Assembly: GCF_905475395.1 (NCBI RefSeq)
Contig: NC_058338.1
Location: 92,675,435 to 92,739,434, forward strand
DNA length: 64,000 nt
Direction of reading: 5' to 3'
From: Chrysoperla carnea
Taxonomy: Eukaryota; Arthropoda; Insecta; Neuroptera; Chrysopidae
Positions 35,001 through 41,230 of the stretch are shown here, in pieces. Under the pieces are notes generated by a model that did no database searches, was not told where the DNA came from, and saw only the letters and a program-made list of their open reading frames with translations. How positions within the stretch are numbered: position 1 is the first letter of the stretch; the number at the start of each line of letters is the position of its first letter. Made by a program: the position numbers and the translations under genes.

Positions 35001-38000
35001 AGAGAGGTCTTAATGAAAGGCTGGCTGAAGTAAGTCTATCTCTTCATGATAAGAGCTAGGCAGTGACAAAGAAGTTGATATATAGTTCTTCAGGGTGTCT
35101 ATTGCCTAGCAGGTGTCCTGCAATAGCCGCAACAAATTTTCTTATAAAGGTTCTTCACAAGTGCGTTCCTTCATCTATCTAAGATTGGCCTTACCATTTG
35201 AGGTGAAAGGATGCGATTCTACTTGTGCATTTTCTCAAAATCTCTTGAATTTTCTATGTACATGAATAAGAATAAAGAAGAAAAATAAAGGAGGTGAATT
35301 CTCGTGCCATTAAAAGATAAAACGAGGGACATTATTAGTATTACTTCTCATAGATGGCCTGTTGTGAAAAGTATTTTTTAGAGGATCGGAAATTTTGATT
35401 AAGGATTAACTTTGATCATTTAAATACAAGCAACGTCTTAGGATAGGATTGGTTAGGAAGTTGTCAGAAATTAATGTTATTGACTCTGTAGACATAGTCA
35501 AAAAAGAGACTAACAAGATCTTGAAGGATTTAATAAACTCTGAAGGTAAATGAGATATTGCATAATTTCCTAAAATTCAAACAGTAGCGGATTTAACAAG
35601 TGGACAAAGGAGCAGTTGCCCACTGGTCTTTTTAAATAGAGCACCACAATGGGGCCCGAAGTGCATTTACGAAGATTAAAAAAAAAAGGGGAGACAAATT
35701 TGTATAAAAGGACACCAAGTTCATGAACGAGGACTAAAAAAAAATAAGAAGGGGGGCACCCTTTTTTGAATAGCGAAAAGTTAGTTAGTAGTTTTTCGCC
35801 ATTTATTTTCTCTGCTTACATGACTCGCAGGAAATTCCTCGCCCGAGGCTTAAATTATAGCTTTTAAAAATAGGTGCTTAAAAACTGTGCGCGATCAGTA
35901 ACAAAAAATCTTATGACAATAAAAAAAAAAAATTTTCTCCATTAAGATTTGGCCTAAGACCTCTGGATAATAATTAGTCTTGTAGATACATAATGAAACC
36001 GTGAAAGCGCAAAGAAAAACGGGAATTTAATTTGTTTAAATATCAAAATCATGTTGAGCACGCTGGAATAATCTTTGGAAAAGTTCAGTGACCTGACACA
36101 CAAGAGAACAAGAAACGTTGTTGTTTCAGAGGTTTAAACTGTGCCCTACTCAGTAATTTCAATGAGCAAAGTACTAAGCGAGCGATTTGAGTTTAATTGT
36201 CTGATTTTTGAACATGATACATTACTTATTATTTTGAAAATAATAATTTTAATTTGAGCTCTATAAAAGATAACTTAATGCGTTTTTGAAATGTTTAATG
36301 ACAGTCATATTAATTAACAATTATTTTTGTTCACAGATAAAATTGATTTAATTAAATGTAATACAAATTTAGGTGTTGAATTTAATTCGTGGAAGTTCAC
36401 GTGATAATATTATGTTTTATTATTGCAATAATTATTACATATATGCAAACATGTTAACTTTACGTGCGTGGGCCGATGAGAACACGGTAAGGAAGAGGAA
36501 AAATTTATGAATTGAATTAAGATATACTAAACTCTTTGAAACAATTTTTTTAAAAGAAGTAATAAAACGCCTCTTTGTTATTTAAGGTAGTAATTAAAAT
36601 AGATCGTGAGCTTATAATGAAGCGAAATTTCCATGATTCTTTTTGTCTACCTTTTGAAGTTTGATAAAAAGTTTAGTAATAAAGAAATTTGACGTTTTAT
36701 TATTGTGGTTTATCTGCCATATATAGTATACTACTAATATTATAAATGCGAAAGTTTGTTACTAATTTACGCAAAAACTACTGTACGGATTTTGATGTAA
36801 TTTGGAACACACATAGTTTATAAGCTGGATTAATTCATATCATACTTTTTATCCCGATAGTATGTTCTCATGGGACAAATAGTGCTGACCATTTTTTTTT
36901 GTGCTTCATAATACTTAACAGCTACTTACAATAATTCGATACGACAGCTTAAAATTATTTTACTTACAGAGAGTATCATGGGGTAACTTTTATTTTCAAA
37001 AAGATCAGGGTTCCGCGCCAAAAAGTAAAAAATTTATAAAATTTTGAGTAAAAGGGACAATAAGTGAGGTCAAAGAAAGGGAGAGCTATAATACGGTAGT
37101 CTTTTTCACGAAGTTTGCAACTCGACTTCAAGAAAAAACCATTTTTCATCCTTTTCGATAGTGTCAAACTACTAGCCATTATCTCTTACATATCCTGATT
37201 TCAATTACTTTTTTTAACATATACGACAGACAAAAATTTTTTTTTCGAAAAACACACAAATTGAAAAATTTGATTTCTCTAAAATCATGGAAAATTTCAT
37301 TTCATTATGGGCTTACGATCTAAAAATGACCGATCTACATTTAAAAAAATAACCTTGGTTGATTTCTATTGCATAAAAATTGATTAAATTAGTAACACAT
37401 TGATAAAATGACATAATACAACCTTGTTTTTCACCAAAAAAAAATCGATCATGTGAAAATTGTACTTGTTCAATTAGTATTCCGTACTGTTAGTTGCAGC
37501 CCATTAAAGCACATGAACAGAAAGCATAATATAGTTGTTTTATAGACAACTTGTCGATCCAAGAAATCTTTGTTTTGATTGCTTTTTCTGAACTTTTCCA
37601 ATTAAATAATAAGATAAAGAAGATATCCATCAAATTTCAAAGGAATCGTTTGACTAAATATTGAGATATCATGTCAACCACCTCGAAAAATGTAATGTCA
37701 AGAAAAACACGTTTTAAGTTTGAGATACAATTCCGACAGAGCAACTCGGATAATAATATTCCTCTTGGATTAATCGGCGATTCCAGATCTCGATTTTTGG
37801 TCCTTCTTCTACTTCATCTTGCAAAGTTATTTCTGCTAACCGAGCTGTTTTGCCTTTTGTTGAAGCAGCAGAAGCTCGCAGTATAGAGCGGTCAGTTTGA
37901 ACTTAAAATAATAATTTGAAAATAATTCGAATTTTGAAAAATCCGTTTAAGGACATATTCTTAAGAGCCTAACCTTCGATTTAAAAACTTATAAAAAAAT

Positions 38001-38339
38001 CGATTTCTTCAAATTTCTAGATCAGAATATGCCTTAATTAATAACTTTATATTCTCTATGCTATTTTTTAAGGAAATTAATAAAGTTGCCAAAAAAATTC
38101 GGCAACGGTAAAATTATATTGAAAAGGAAAAAAATAGGGAGAATATATACATACCCATAATCTATAAACCATTGATAATCGGAATTATCTTGTACAAATT
38201 CTGCATCTTGGGACGTTGTACTAACACAACTTGATACAAAATGATCTTGTGTGTTTGCTAGCTCGCCGGTAGGATTACTATTACAGTCTGAATCAGGACT
38301 ATGTGGACTGTATGTGTCCCCACACACTACTTCCGTCAT
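13836..38339 (-). CDS. RUSC1/2-like: RUN and SH3 domain-containing protein (RUSC1/2 family), 11 coding exons
   Basis: Coding exons, 5' to 3': 38339-38155, 34300-34084, 25976-25881, 25478-25241, 23912-23566, 20286-18174, 17735-17381, 16974-16713, 16403-15601, 14320-14144, 14025-13836. Each junction has GT and AG, the split codons join sensibly (for example KAV|LITAVKDAV), and the sum of 4983 nt gives 1660 residues plus stop. Domain order: a long low-complexity N-terminus rich in Ser, Asn and Asp with proline SH3-ligand motifs; a RUN domain (about 1063-1250); a Ser/Pro linker; a C-terminal SH3 (about 1598-1655). This RUN-then-C-terminal-SH3 order is that of RUSC1/2, adaptors linked to small GTPase and kinesin-driven vesicle transport and to signalling. 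An in-frame TAG lies upstream of the ATG, so the start is firm for this transcript. The main promoter is not located. Confidence 0.92.
14144..14320 (-). CDS. RUSC exon 10: basic linker
   Basis: 59 codons of Ser/Pro/Arg-rich sequence (SRMDQHETAGNSLRHPTRPT, then TPPRRAVSSSLHRVNKTPIK). The donor is CCAAA|GTAAGA and the acceptor TTTCCAG|A. The basic PxxP-like segments could bind SH3 domains; this is inference. The following intron 10 is only 118 bp. Confidence 0.88.
14875..15176. mobile_element. TA-flanked MITE, pogo/mariner-like ends (family P2), nested
   Basis: CAGTAGAACCTCGATAA at the left and TTATCGAGGTTCTACTG at the right, with TA on both outer sides (14873-14874 and 15177-15178). Inside, a unit with GTTAATATAGAGGTATGTAC is repeated twice with a 40-bp period. 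It is inserted inside the foldback element, so it is the younger of the two. Confidence 0.85.
15441..15556 (+). repeat. 58-bp tandem duplication
   Basis: The unit starting ACACCCTCTTTACGTGAT at 15441 is repeated at 15499 with few changes (GATGACAACTACATT versus GATAACAACTACATT). The other arm of the foldback carries it once, so the duplication arose after the arms formed. Confidence 0.85.
15601..16403 (-). CDS. RUSC exon 9: post-RUN linker
   Basis: 267 codons. It opens with ISPTKSQISSKQWALFKIVQ, continues to a conserved-looking acidic stretch (KRWSDVHPGSKLHQAFDRLV then EDSDEEYTDSLE), a FRRLQMKWEML helix, and a long Ser/Pro/Thr-rich tail with SPESPTQKE and TPESPAHTPSSKKSK repeats that look like proline-directed phosphorylation sites. 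The donor is CTAG|GTAAGT. Confidence 0.9.
16450..16696. mobile_element. Foldback MITE family M1, copy 2, in RUSC intron 8
   Basis: CCCTGGTGGAAAAATATTTG at the left, AATATTTTTTCCACCAGAGA at the right, and internal mirror blocks (AAACGTTGAGAAATTCAGAG and CTGAATTTTTCAACGTTTTT). It makes up about 80% of the 309-bp intron and starts 15 bp inside its donor. Confidence 0.87.
16713..16974 (-). CDS. RUSC exon 8: C-terminal half of the RUN domain
   Basis: VQSLDVWLSYLRMRESILRK, then LIDLLITSLQPLNMLPFQIDLMFEYRQLQISM. The helical pattern and LDxWLxxLRxRESIL motif are those of the last RUN helices in RUSC proteins. It joins exon 7 through a split Asn codon. Confidence 0.92.
17022..17335. repeat. Decayed interspersed repeat in RUSC intron 7
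   Basis: Starts TTAAGGTAGTACGAGCACCT, sharing its first 13 bases with the termini of the TTAA MITE at 48707. The rest is AT-rich and lacks the mirrored end, so it is either a half copy or an unrelated family with the same tip. Confidence 0.45.
17381..17735 (-). CDS. RUSC exon 7: N-terminal half of the RUN domain
   Basis: Starts VLITAVKDAVDQIIDHFALA and contains CGKLLLATLCPALYAILSDG and WQVIEGSS, matching the RUN-domain consensus (an all-helical fold that binds small GTPases or motor adaptors). Acceptor TTACAG|TA; donor AAA|GTAAGTA. Confidence 0.93.
17870..18150 (+). repeat. Interspersed repeat family R2, copy 1, in RUSC intron 6
   Basis: Contains AAAATCGATCTAGCTAGGTT and ATCCGTGTTTTCAGGAAATA, then AATACCGAACAAAGCTCGGT. 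The first blocks recur in complement at 41030-41230. Non-coding; class unknown. Confidence 0.65.
18174..20286 (-). CDS. RUSC exon 6: large low-complexity exon
   Basis: The 2113-nt exon supplies 704 residues, over 40% of the protein. It has a conserved-looking opening (SGCIKVFDIQHQ, FSDIASSMDGFDSS), Asn/Ser/Asp-rich stretches, and proline motifs that could be SH3 ligands: PGAPPLPKRSTSLP and ARPPTPPLPKT. It ends in a His/Asn segment (NVTFSHHLNFDE) and GETSSEERSPKNSPVRN. Mostly predicted disordered. No frameshift is seen. It begins right after CTCTTTCAG and ends GCAG|GTAATT. Confidence 0.93.
20287..21178 (-). other. RUSC intron 5, proximal part
   Basis: Mostly unassigned intron sequence. A plus-strand frame of about 76 codons at 20436-20666 has balanced composition (RFAKAYLQDCWKTETDPYTR) but no recognised family, splice partners or homology I know. 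I do not call it. Confidence 0.4.
21179..21482. mobile_element. hAT-type MITE with 8-bp target duplication
   Basis: GTATAAAT is present directly outside both ends (21171-21178 and 21483-21490), the 8-bp duplication of hAT transposons. The ends CAGAGGCACCCAAACTTTTT and ...ACCGGAGAATCACTG are imperfect complements of the CAGNGGTTCNCAAAC type, with TCGTGGACCA-like blocks mirrored just inside. Non-coding, in RUSC intron 5. Confidence 0.85.
21567..21768. mobile_element. Foldback MITE family M1, copy 3 (best preserved)
   Basis: CCCTGGTGGAAAAAATATTT and AAATATTTTTTCCACCAGGG are perfect 20-bp complementary ends, with TA directly outside on both sides (21565-21566, 21769-21770). This defines the family as TA-targeting, so Tc1/mariner-like. 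It lies in RUSC intron 5. Confidence 0.9.
22261..22384. mobile_element. Short inverted-repeat element
   Basis: GTACACTCACTGTCAGAAAA is mirrored by GTGACATTGAGTATAC. Inside, ACATTCTAAGCG is mirrored by ACTTAGAATGTT. A 124-bp hairpin, probably a miniature DNA element, in RUSC intron 5. Confidence 0.65.
22718..23330. mobile_element. MITE with CCCTGATAAAAA ends and a CCGAAG-rich core
   Basis: CCCTGATAAAAATGTCCGA at the left and the complement CCCTGATAAAAAAGCCTGA at the right, with ATTCATGAGT-like subterminal blocks. Two GC-rich patches (about 22751-22815 and 22980-23090) are made of GAAGCCGAAGCC and TTCGGCTTCGGCC words and form palindromes. The right half repeats an AATTAGTTCCAATTCATGAA theme. 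Non-coding, in RUSC intron 5. Confidence 0.75.
23379..23392. repeat. (AC)7 microsatellite
   Basis: A run of alternating AC in RUSC intron 5. Confidence 0.9.
23566..23912 (-). CDS. RUSC exon 5
   Basis: KTSESNSIDNTEDINNKKLP leads to the basic segment KLNKKRSCELKLRRHPSGN and Asn repeats. The donor is TCATCG|GTATGT and the acceptor GTTTCAG|AT. The split Asp codon with exon 4 is intact. Confidence 0.85.
24187..25137. mobile_element. Foldback element filling RUSC intron 4
   Basis: Left arm AGCCGGGATGCA... CCAAGGAACATTAAAC and right arm ...GTTCCTTGAGG ... TCCGGCT are diverged complements over about 200 bp (for example TTTTTGTAACGTGTTTATA versus TATAAACACGTTACAAAAAG). The interior has direct repeats with a roughly 120-bp period (ACGTGACAGAATCCGTAAAT and CCGTGACAGAATTTGTACAA). 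It occupies 951 of the 1328 intron bases. Confidence 0.78.
25241..25478 (-). CDS. RUSC exon 4
   Basis: Codes GEDSTGLIDTMSICKSELLF, then CELPNEQDIMLTCQANKNNY and EASDDHDI. Acceptor AAATTAG|GGT, donor ATATAG|GTAATC. No known domain. Confidence 0.85.
25881..25976 (-). CDS. RUSC exon 3 (96 nt)
   Basis: A short symmetric exon, missed by long-frame searches: NNREGEMYASMSGSLMEKFE followed by MESSLSQHTSSQ. Acceptor CTTTTTAG|AAT, donor CACAG|GTACAA, both phases 0, so it could be skipped without a frameshift. Confidence 0.82.
26088..27800 (+). repeat. 5' LTR
   Basis: Starts TGTTACGATGTAACC and ends TTATTGTTACA, canonical TG...CA. At 1713 bp it is unusually long. A tandem stretch (27195-27485) holds three units of about 105 bp with TTTTTGGTAATTTAAGT and TTTTTGATATTGTTAA. 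AATAAATCC near 27588 may serve as a polyadenylation signal. Confidence 0.95.
27803..27814 (+). promoter_or_regulatory. Primer binding site, initiator-Met tRNA
   Basis: TGGTAGCAGAGC, two bases after the 5' LTR, is the exact complement of the 3' end of insect initiator methionine tRNA (known sequence ends GCTCTGCTACCA). The match weakens after 12 bases. Confidence 0.85.
27992..28837 (+). CDS. Retrotransposon Gag-like protein (C-terminally truncated)
   Basis: 281 residues from the first ATG. A helical N-terminus (VTQKLDTLVDCVNQLTENVS, coiled-coil-like) leads to a capsid-like part: residues 70-200 include FCMEVEDLMTLNVLKQDMII, MSPDSRQLWASFII and YDELEKLCVKVEEIQSRVRD, which resemble the Gag of insect Gypsy elements. 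No CCHC zinc knuckle is inside. A possible remnant (CSFKCCTLKGHNCPN) lies beyond the stop near 29329-29373, cut off by the 195-bp repeats. The role would be particle assembly; without the knuckle, RNA packaging should be poor. Confidence 0.78.
   Translation: MPESANVSIDGETRRSVTAATLLLVTQKLDTLVDCVNQLTENVSQQTSNVSKMSINHNCSSNIENSLIRDLSTRVPVLNILISTSIVDFCMEVEDLMTLNVLKQDMIIKFLTSKMSPDSRQLWASFIIQDLSWVVIKQRLLALLSSSELHQLVDKNIRRKQNVNEKFLTFASDIRRYSRILCPKLSPVEVIEIIFSHLNHSTFDLLKLYPQPNSYDELEKLCVKVEEIQSRVRDLSQYSEQPSLSPSVSNPLGHTQFESNGVPKVEALLRSTTDSSALHAK
28875..29290 (+). repeat. Tandem 195-bp repeats derived from gag
   Basis: Units start with TTTAAATTC at 28875, 29070 and 29265 (the third is cut after about 20 bp), giving an exact 195-bp period twice. 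Each holds GTCCGTCTCTAATCCGTT and GATTTGAAGGG.TGCCAA. These blocks also occur inside the gag frame at 28727-28795, so the array grew from the 3' end of gag. A short internal palindrome (CTCAGTTTCGTCTGAG) recurs. Confidence 0.88.
29482..29700 (+). repeat. Two tandem 111-bp units at the start of the integrase frame
   Basis: TTTCAAATCGTTAG at 29482 and 29592. Both units contain AATTAAACCGTTCGT, GAAAAGACAAT and GTGAGTGACNCTCTGTCAC. Only the second runs on into the integrase frame, so the junction left by the pol deletion was duplicated. Confidence 0.85.
29656..30951 (+). CDS. Retrotransposon integrase (with RNase H tail)
   Basis: A 431-codon open stretch that begins without ATG after an in-frame TAA (29629-29631). 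The first residues, VSDALSRLF, match the end of Gypsy RNase H just before integrase. Then come the HHCC zinc-binding domain (HSTMHHGTLKTY...CRVCASSK, about residues 105-150), the catalytic core with all three acidic residues (YIDYIGP, TSDNGSAF, and the Glu of NPKSNMSERNNQNIK), and a C-terminal basic region ending YSGPYKIV...KSHIQYIKPY. No chromodomain. It would cut and join the element's DNA to the genome, but no in-frame ATG is well placed, so expression would need fusion or frameshift from gag. The catalytic positions are intact, unlike the rest of pol. Confidence 0.93.
   Translation: MSDALSRLFDVNDKNVKEESISESDPVALLNTLVHSTPQGYLSVREAQRLSEYCGSVYADIKSGKNVKNFFIRDGLLCRFVGKNRNKRIVLPNTMLSFVLEYFHSTMHHGTLKTYRDIAKRFWSPELFKTVKTFVSECRVCASSKSSNLNSAPNLALIPPNEVWSHLYIDYIGPLITSTDSSRFILVVVDGFSKYVVAKATRRSTADVTTAVLREIFLQYGFPKLLTSDNGSAFRAQKLADFLMAHGVKAIFTSGYNPKSNMSERNNQNIKTNLTAIMKQYGLQHKMWSNMLPYVVYNYNRSFHQTIKCTPAVVFFGRELNTSMDLALNIDLCDEKPDLSFVRKNLKEYFVKKSKPTLDYASKFKINQLVMLKNHALISTTERDKKFMDKYSGPYKIVRFTTPVSVELQEIGSENVKKSHIQYIKPYGSGS
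31155..32867 (+). repeat. 3' LTR
   Basis: Same 1713-bp length and, as far as reading shows, the same sequence as the 5' LTR. The sequence just upstream (CCTTAGGCCGCTTGGGA) lacks a long polypurine tract, which is odd for this class. Confidence 0.94.
32872..34083 (-). other. RUSC intron 2, remaining part
   Basis: AT-rich intron sequence after the LTR element. No gene, MITE or shared repeat recognised. Confidence 0.45.
34084..34300 (-). CDS. RUSC exon 2
   Basis: YRDSSSNLQHVSVLSSLCTS, then SKNLDANLAEADMESFRTED. Acceptor TTTTTCAG|T and donor CAAGAG|GTAATG. It joins exon 1 in FIDYG|Y. Intron 2 after it is 8.1 kb and carries the LTR retrotransposon. Confidence 0.88.
34831..35215 (-). pseudogene. 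Decayed non-LTR retrotransposon fragment (same family as 12650-13310)
   Basis: The minus strand matches the other copy in its 3' end (TAACCTAACCTACC with GTGTGTCTCACTC against GTGTGTCCCACTC) and over the coding part (GGCCAATCTTAGATAGATGA, GCGGCTATTGCAGGACACCT). Many stops and indels destroy the frame, so it is older than the 12650 copy. It lies in RUSC intron 1. Confidence 0.8.
35216..36724 (-). other. RUSC intron 1, unassigned
   Basis: No coding frame, inverted repeat or shared family recognised. Confidence 0.4.
36725..36960. repeat. Interspersed repeat of ATTATAAATGCGAAAGTTTG type
   Basis: ACTAATATTATAAATGCGAAAGTTTG followed by CGCAAAAACTACTGTACGGA and TTTTTATCCCGATAG. This word order is one I remember as a widespread insect repeat, probably the end of a Helitron or non-LTR family; that assignment is from memory. 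In RUSC intron 1. Confidence 0.6.
37660..38035 (-). repeat. Interspersed repeat family R3, copy 1
   Basis: Matches 51215-51615 over about 380 bp (AGAGCAACTCGGATAATAAT, AAGTTATTTCTGCTAACCGA). Both copies read on the minus strand a similar short peptide containing LRASAAS.KGKTARLAEITL, here without a stop inside that part. A coding origin is likely, but I do not recognise the protein. In RUSC intron 1. Confidence 0.7.
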
Positions 38340-38368
38340 TTCCTTCCCTCCTCTACCGTCGTTTAATC
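38155..38368 (-). CDS. RUSC exon 1 (first coding exon with 5' leader)
   Basis: The leader 38368-38340 starts after a good acceptor (TTTATTTGCAG|G), so at least one non-coding exon lies further upstream. The ATG at 38339 follows an in-frame TAG by four codons and starts MTEVVCGDTYSPHSPDSDCN, ending QWFIDYG|. The donor is ATGG|GTATGT. Confidence 0.87.
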
Positions 38369-38770
38369 CTGCAAATAAATAAAATAGATAGTTTAATTGA
38401 AAATTAACTAACTCTCTTATATTAACTAAACTACACTCATTAAATTGTTTATATCAACTCTAACAAATGTATTATTAGATACAGTGTGTGTATTGGATCA
38501 TTAGGTAAATTGATTGTATTTCTATAGTGGTTTTGATCACAGTCATACAATATATTCAAGTCATTTAACTTCTGACAAAACTATGGGTTTCCTAATGAAA
38601 CGGTTTTAGTCACATTATTAAACACTAGACAGCGCCACATATTTCAAAAGAAAATAGCTGTATTAGTAGAAAATTTTAAAGTTATAATTTTGTATAAATT
38701 ATATTTATTTTCATTAAATTAATAAATAATTTTAATTAATTGATAATAATAATACTAATGTATTTTATAT
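38369..38770 (-). other. Upstream of RUSC exon 1 (5' intron)
   Basis: Because exon 1 starts with a splice acceptor, this is probably an intron that leads to a non-coding first exon further right. Nothing else seen. Confidence 0.45.
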
Positions 38771-39103
38771 ACCAAGTGTTTTGTACCATCTAGGCATATA
38801 CATGTCTGTAGTATGACTGAATACATCCGTTTAGTAATGCATCTAAGCGAGAGGTATTATATACATATATTGTAAGGCTACAGATACGATACACAAGACT
38901 TTTGTTGTATGCATGCAGAGAGTGGGAGTTTTGTTGCATACAAATATTATTAATTAACTAAAAAACTTCCAAGCTCTTCAAGCGTCTCCCAACTAATGTT
39001 AAATATATGTATATAATACCTCTCGCTTAGATGCATTACTAAACGGATGTATACTGTCATACTACAGATATGTATATGCCTAGATGGTACAAAAACACTT
39101 GGT
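38771..39103. mobile_element. Foldback MITE with ACCAAGTGTTTT ends
   Basis: ACCAAGTGTTTTGTACCATC at the left and its near-exact complement GATGGTACAAAAACACTTGGT at the right. The arms continue for about 100 bp (CGTTTAGTAATGCATCTAAG and CTTAGATGCATTACTAAACG), enclosing about 130 bp. TATA or TA lies outside both ends. Long, well-matched arms suggest a young copy. Confidence 0.85.
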
Positions 39104-39330
39104 ATAGTTAACAGACTAGTGTATATATACATGACTGTAGTTTTAATATACCGATATGTCCCAAAGATTTAAAATACACTCTGTACTGTAATTGGCTTAG
39201 ATGATTTCACATAGGTCACTATTAGAATTAGTTGAATAAAATATATATGTTTATTTTTATTTACAGTGAAACTTTATATAGTTCAAAGATCATTTCTTTA
39301 ATTGCGCCAAGTTTAAGATTTTTATACTCT

Positions 39331-39976
39331 GTGTATATGAAATATATATCAAGGTATACTAATTTTAGTCCCATTTTGTAACGCATAGAATTATTGATGC
39401 TACAAATAAAATTTTGGTATAAGTGTTCATAAAATCACCTAATTAGTCCATTTCCATTTGTCCGCCCGTTTACTCGATAACTCAAAAACGAAAAAAGATA
39501 TCGAGCTGAAATTTTTATAGTGTGCTTAGGGTGTAAAAAGTAAATTTGAGTTCGAAAATGAGCAACATAGGTCAATTGATTATTCAAATCGTCAGAGATA
39601 GAAGAAAAGTTTATATATTCAAAAAATGTTAATAAAAAAATAAACAACTTTTGTTTGAAACATTTTTTCGTAAATATCATTGTTTTCCCGTGAAGAAACA
39701 AATTAGGACAAAATTTTGGTGTCCATTTTCTTCAAAATGATAAAAGATAGACAGTTGAAAATTTGTAGGTACTTTCAACTAATAAGTTTTGTGAAACATA
39801 TTCGAAAAAAAAATCTTCTAGAAAATACTTCGAAAAATTTTTCAAAACCAGAACAAATGAAGGCTAGAAGGCCGTCATAAATGTGTTTGCTTTTTAAACT
39901 TCTCTAATTTATTAAAAATAAGTCAAACACAGATATTCAACATTGCCTCTACAGGGTATTTCAACAATTAACTCAG
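39331..39976 (-). repeat. Interspersed repeat family R1, copy D
   Basis: Carries the AAAATTTTGGTATAAG, GAGCAACATAGGTCAATTGA and AACAACTTTTGTTTGAAACA blocks, plus the AAAATGATAAAAGATAGACA part shared with copy C, and ends near TTTCAACAATTAACTCAG as copies B and E begin (in complement). Confidence 0.75.
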
Positions 39977-41029
39977 CTAAATTCTTTCTCTGCTTAGAAT
40001 TTTTCTTCAGTTACTGTAGTCAGTTAATGAATTAACTCCGAATGATAACCAGGTCCTCGTCCTTCTTAACAAAAGCCTAGATATCTAATCTTTGCTTAAA
40101 CCTGAGAGTAAGTTAAAAAAAATTGCTTTTTATCGTGGTATATTCATTTCAATAACTATGTCTGAACTCGAATCAACAAAAATTCATTCTTATATGAGCT
40201 TCCGTTATCAGCTATGAACTTGAGTTACCCTTTAAGTGATTTTGAAGTTCAAAGACACCAAAAACTTATGTTCGAAATTAAGACAACTTTTCTTTAAGAC
40301 AACTATTTTTCAAGTTACTGCTTGTGTCTCGTTTTTGAGCATCAAACAGAGGTATTACTGTATTCTACTGAATGAATATAATTTTACCAATTTTACCATA
40401 AATGGTATCATAATATTAAAAAAAAAAAATCAAAACAACTTTTGAAATAATGTGCTAAAATCACTCTCAAAGTTATTGCCATCGTGATCAATCTTAAATT
40501 GGTATTAAATATTTTTTATTTGATTTTTCCAATTTTGAATTGAAATCAAATAAATTTAAAATTGATTAAGATATGTTTATTTTATTCCTAATAGGTGGTA
40601 AATAATTATTATGTTTATTTAGTTAGGTGTGCCATTTTTCTTGCAAATTTAAATTTTTAATTTTTGCTCCCACTTAAAAAAAATCTTGTAGAATTTATTT
40701 TTTTTCTAAAAAACTTATTGTAAAATAAACCTACATAGATTATTATAAAAATTTATTATATAATAAACATTTTTTCCAGAGTAATAGCCGAAAACAAATA
40801 CTAGTGTTCATGCTAGACCCTGAAATATGTTTTCGTCTAAAAGATTTAATAATTATTACATCTTTTTTGAGTGGGTATTATCAATCAGATTATATATACT
40901 TATACTGTACTTTATATCGTTAACTAAGTTATACGTACATATCACAACAGCTATATGTTAACCAAAACTGACAAAGCCACACGGACTTCACACTATACAA
41001 TACATACGAAGCGAACCACGTACTCGCCA
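39977..41029. other. Intergenic or 5' intron, nothing recognised
   Basis: AT-rich; the 69-codon frame at 40236-40445 is not protein-like. Confidence 0.4.
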
Positions 41030-41230
41030 ATCGATATCGGGAAGAGTCATATTTTGCATTTTATGTTTCAGTTTTTGCTGAAAACACGGATAAAACTACG
41101 TTTTCTAAAAATGCAACCTAGCTAGATCGATTTCTCGCCCCCCGAAACCTCTTAGTTGTATAATAAATTTCATGAAAATCGTTAATTACGATATTTACTT
41201 ATCAAAAATTAGTTTGGAGCAGTCTTTAAG
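41030..41230 (-). repeat. Interspersed repeat family R2, copy 2
   Basis: Complement of the intron 6 copy: TGCTGAAAACACGGATAAAA and AACCTAGCTAGATCGATTTC correspond to TTTTATCCGTGTTTTCAG and AAATCGATCTAGCTAGGTT there. Confidence 0.7.
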
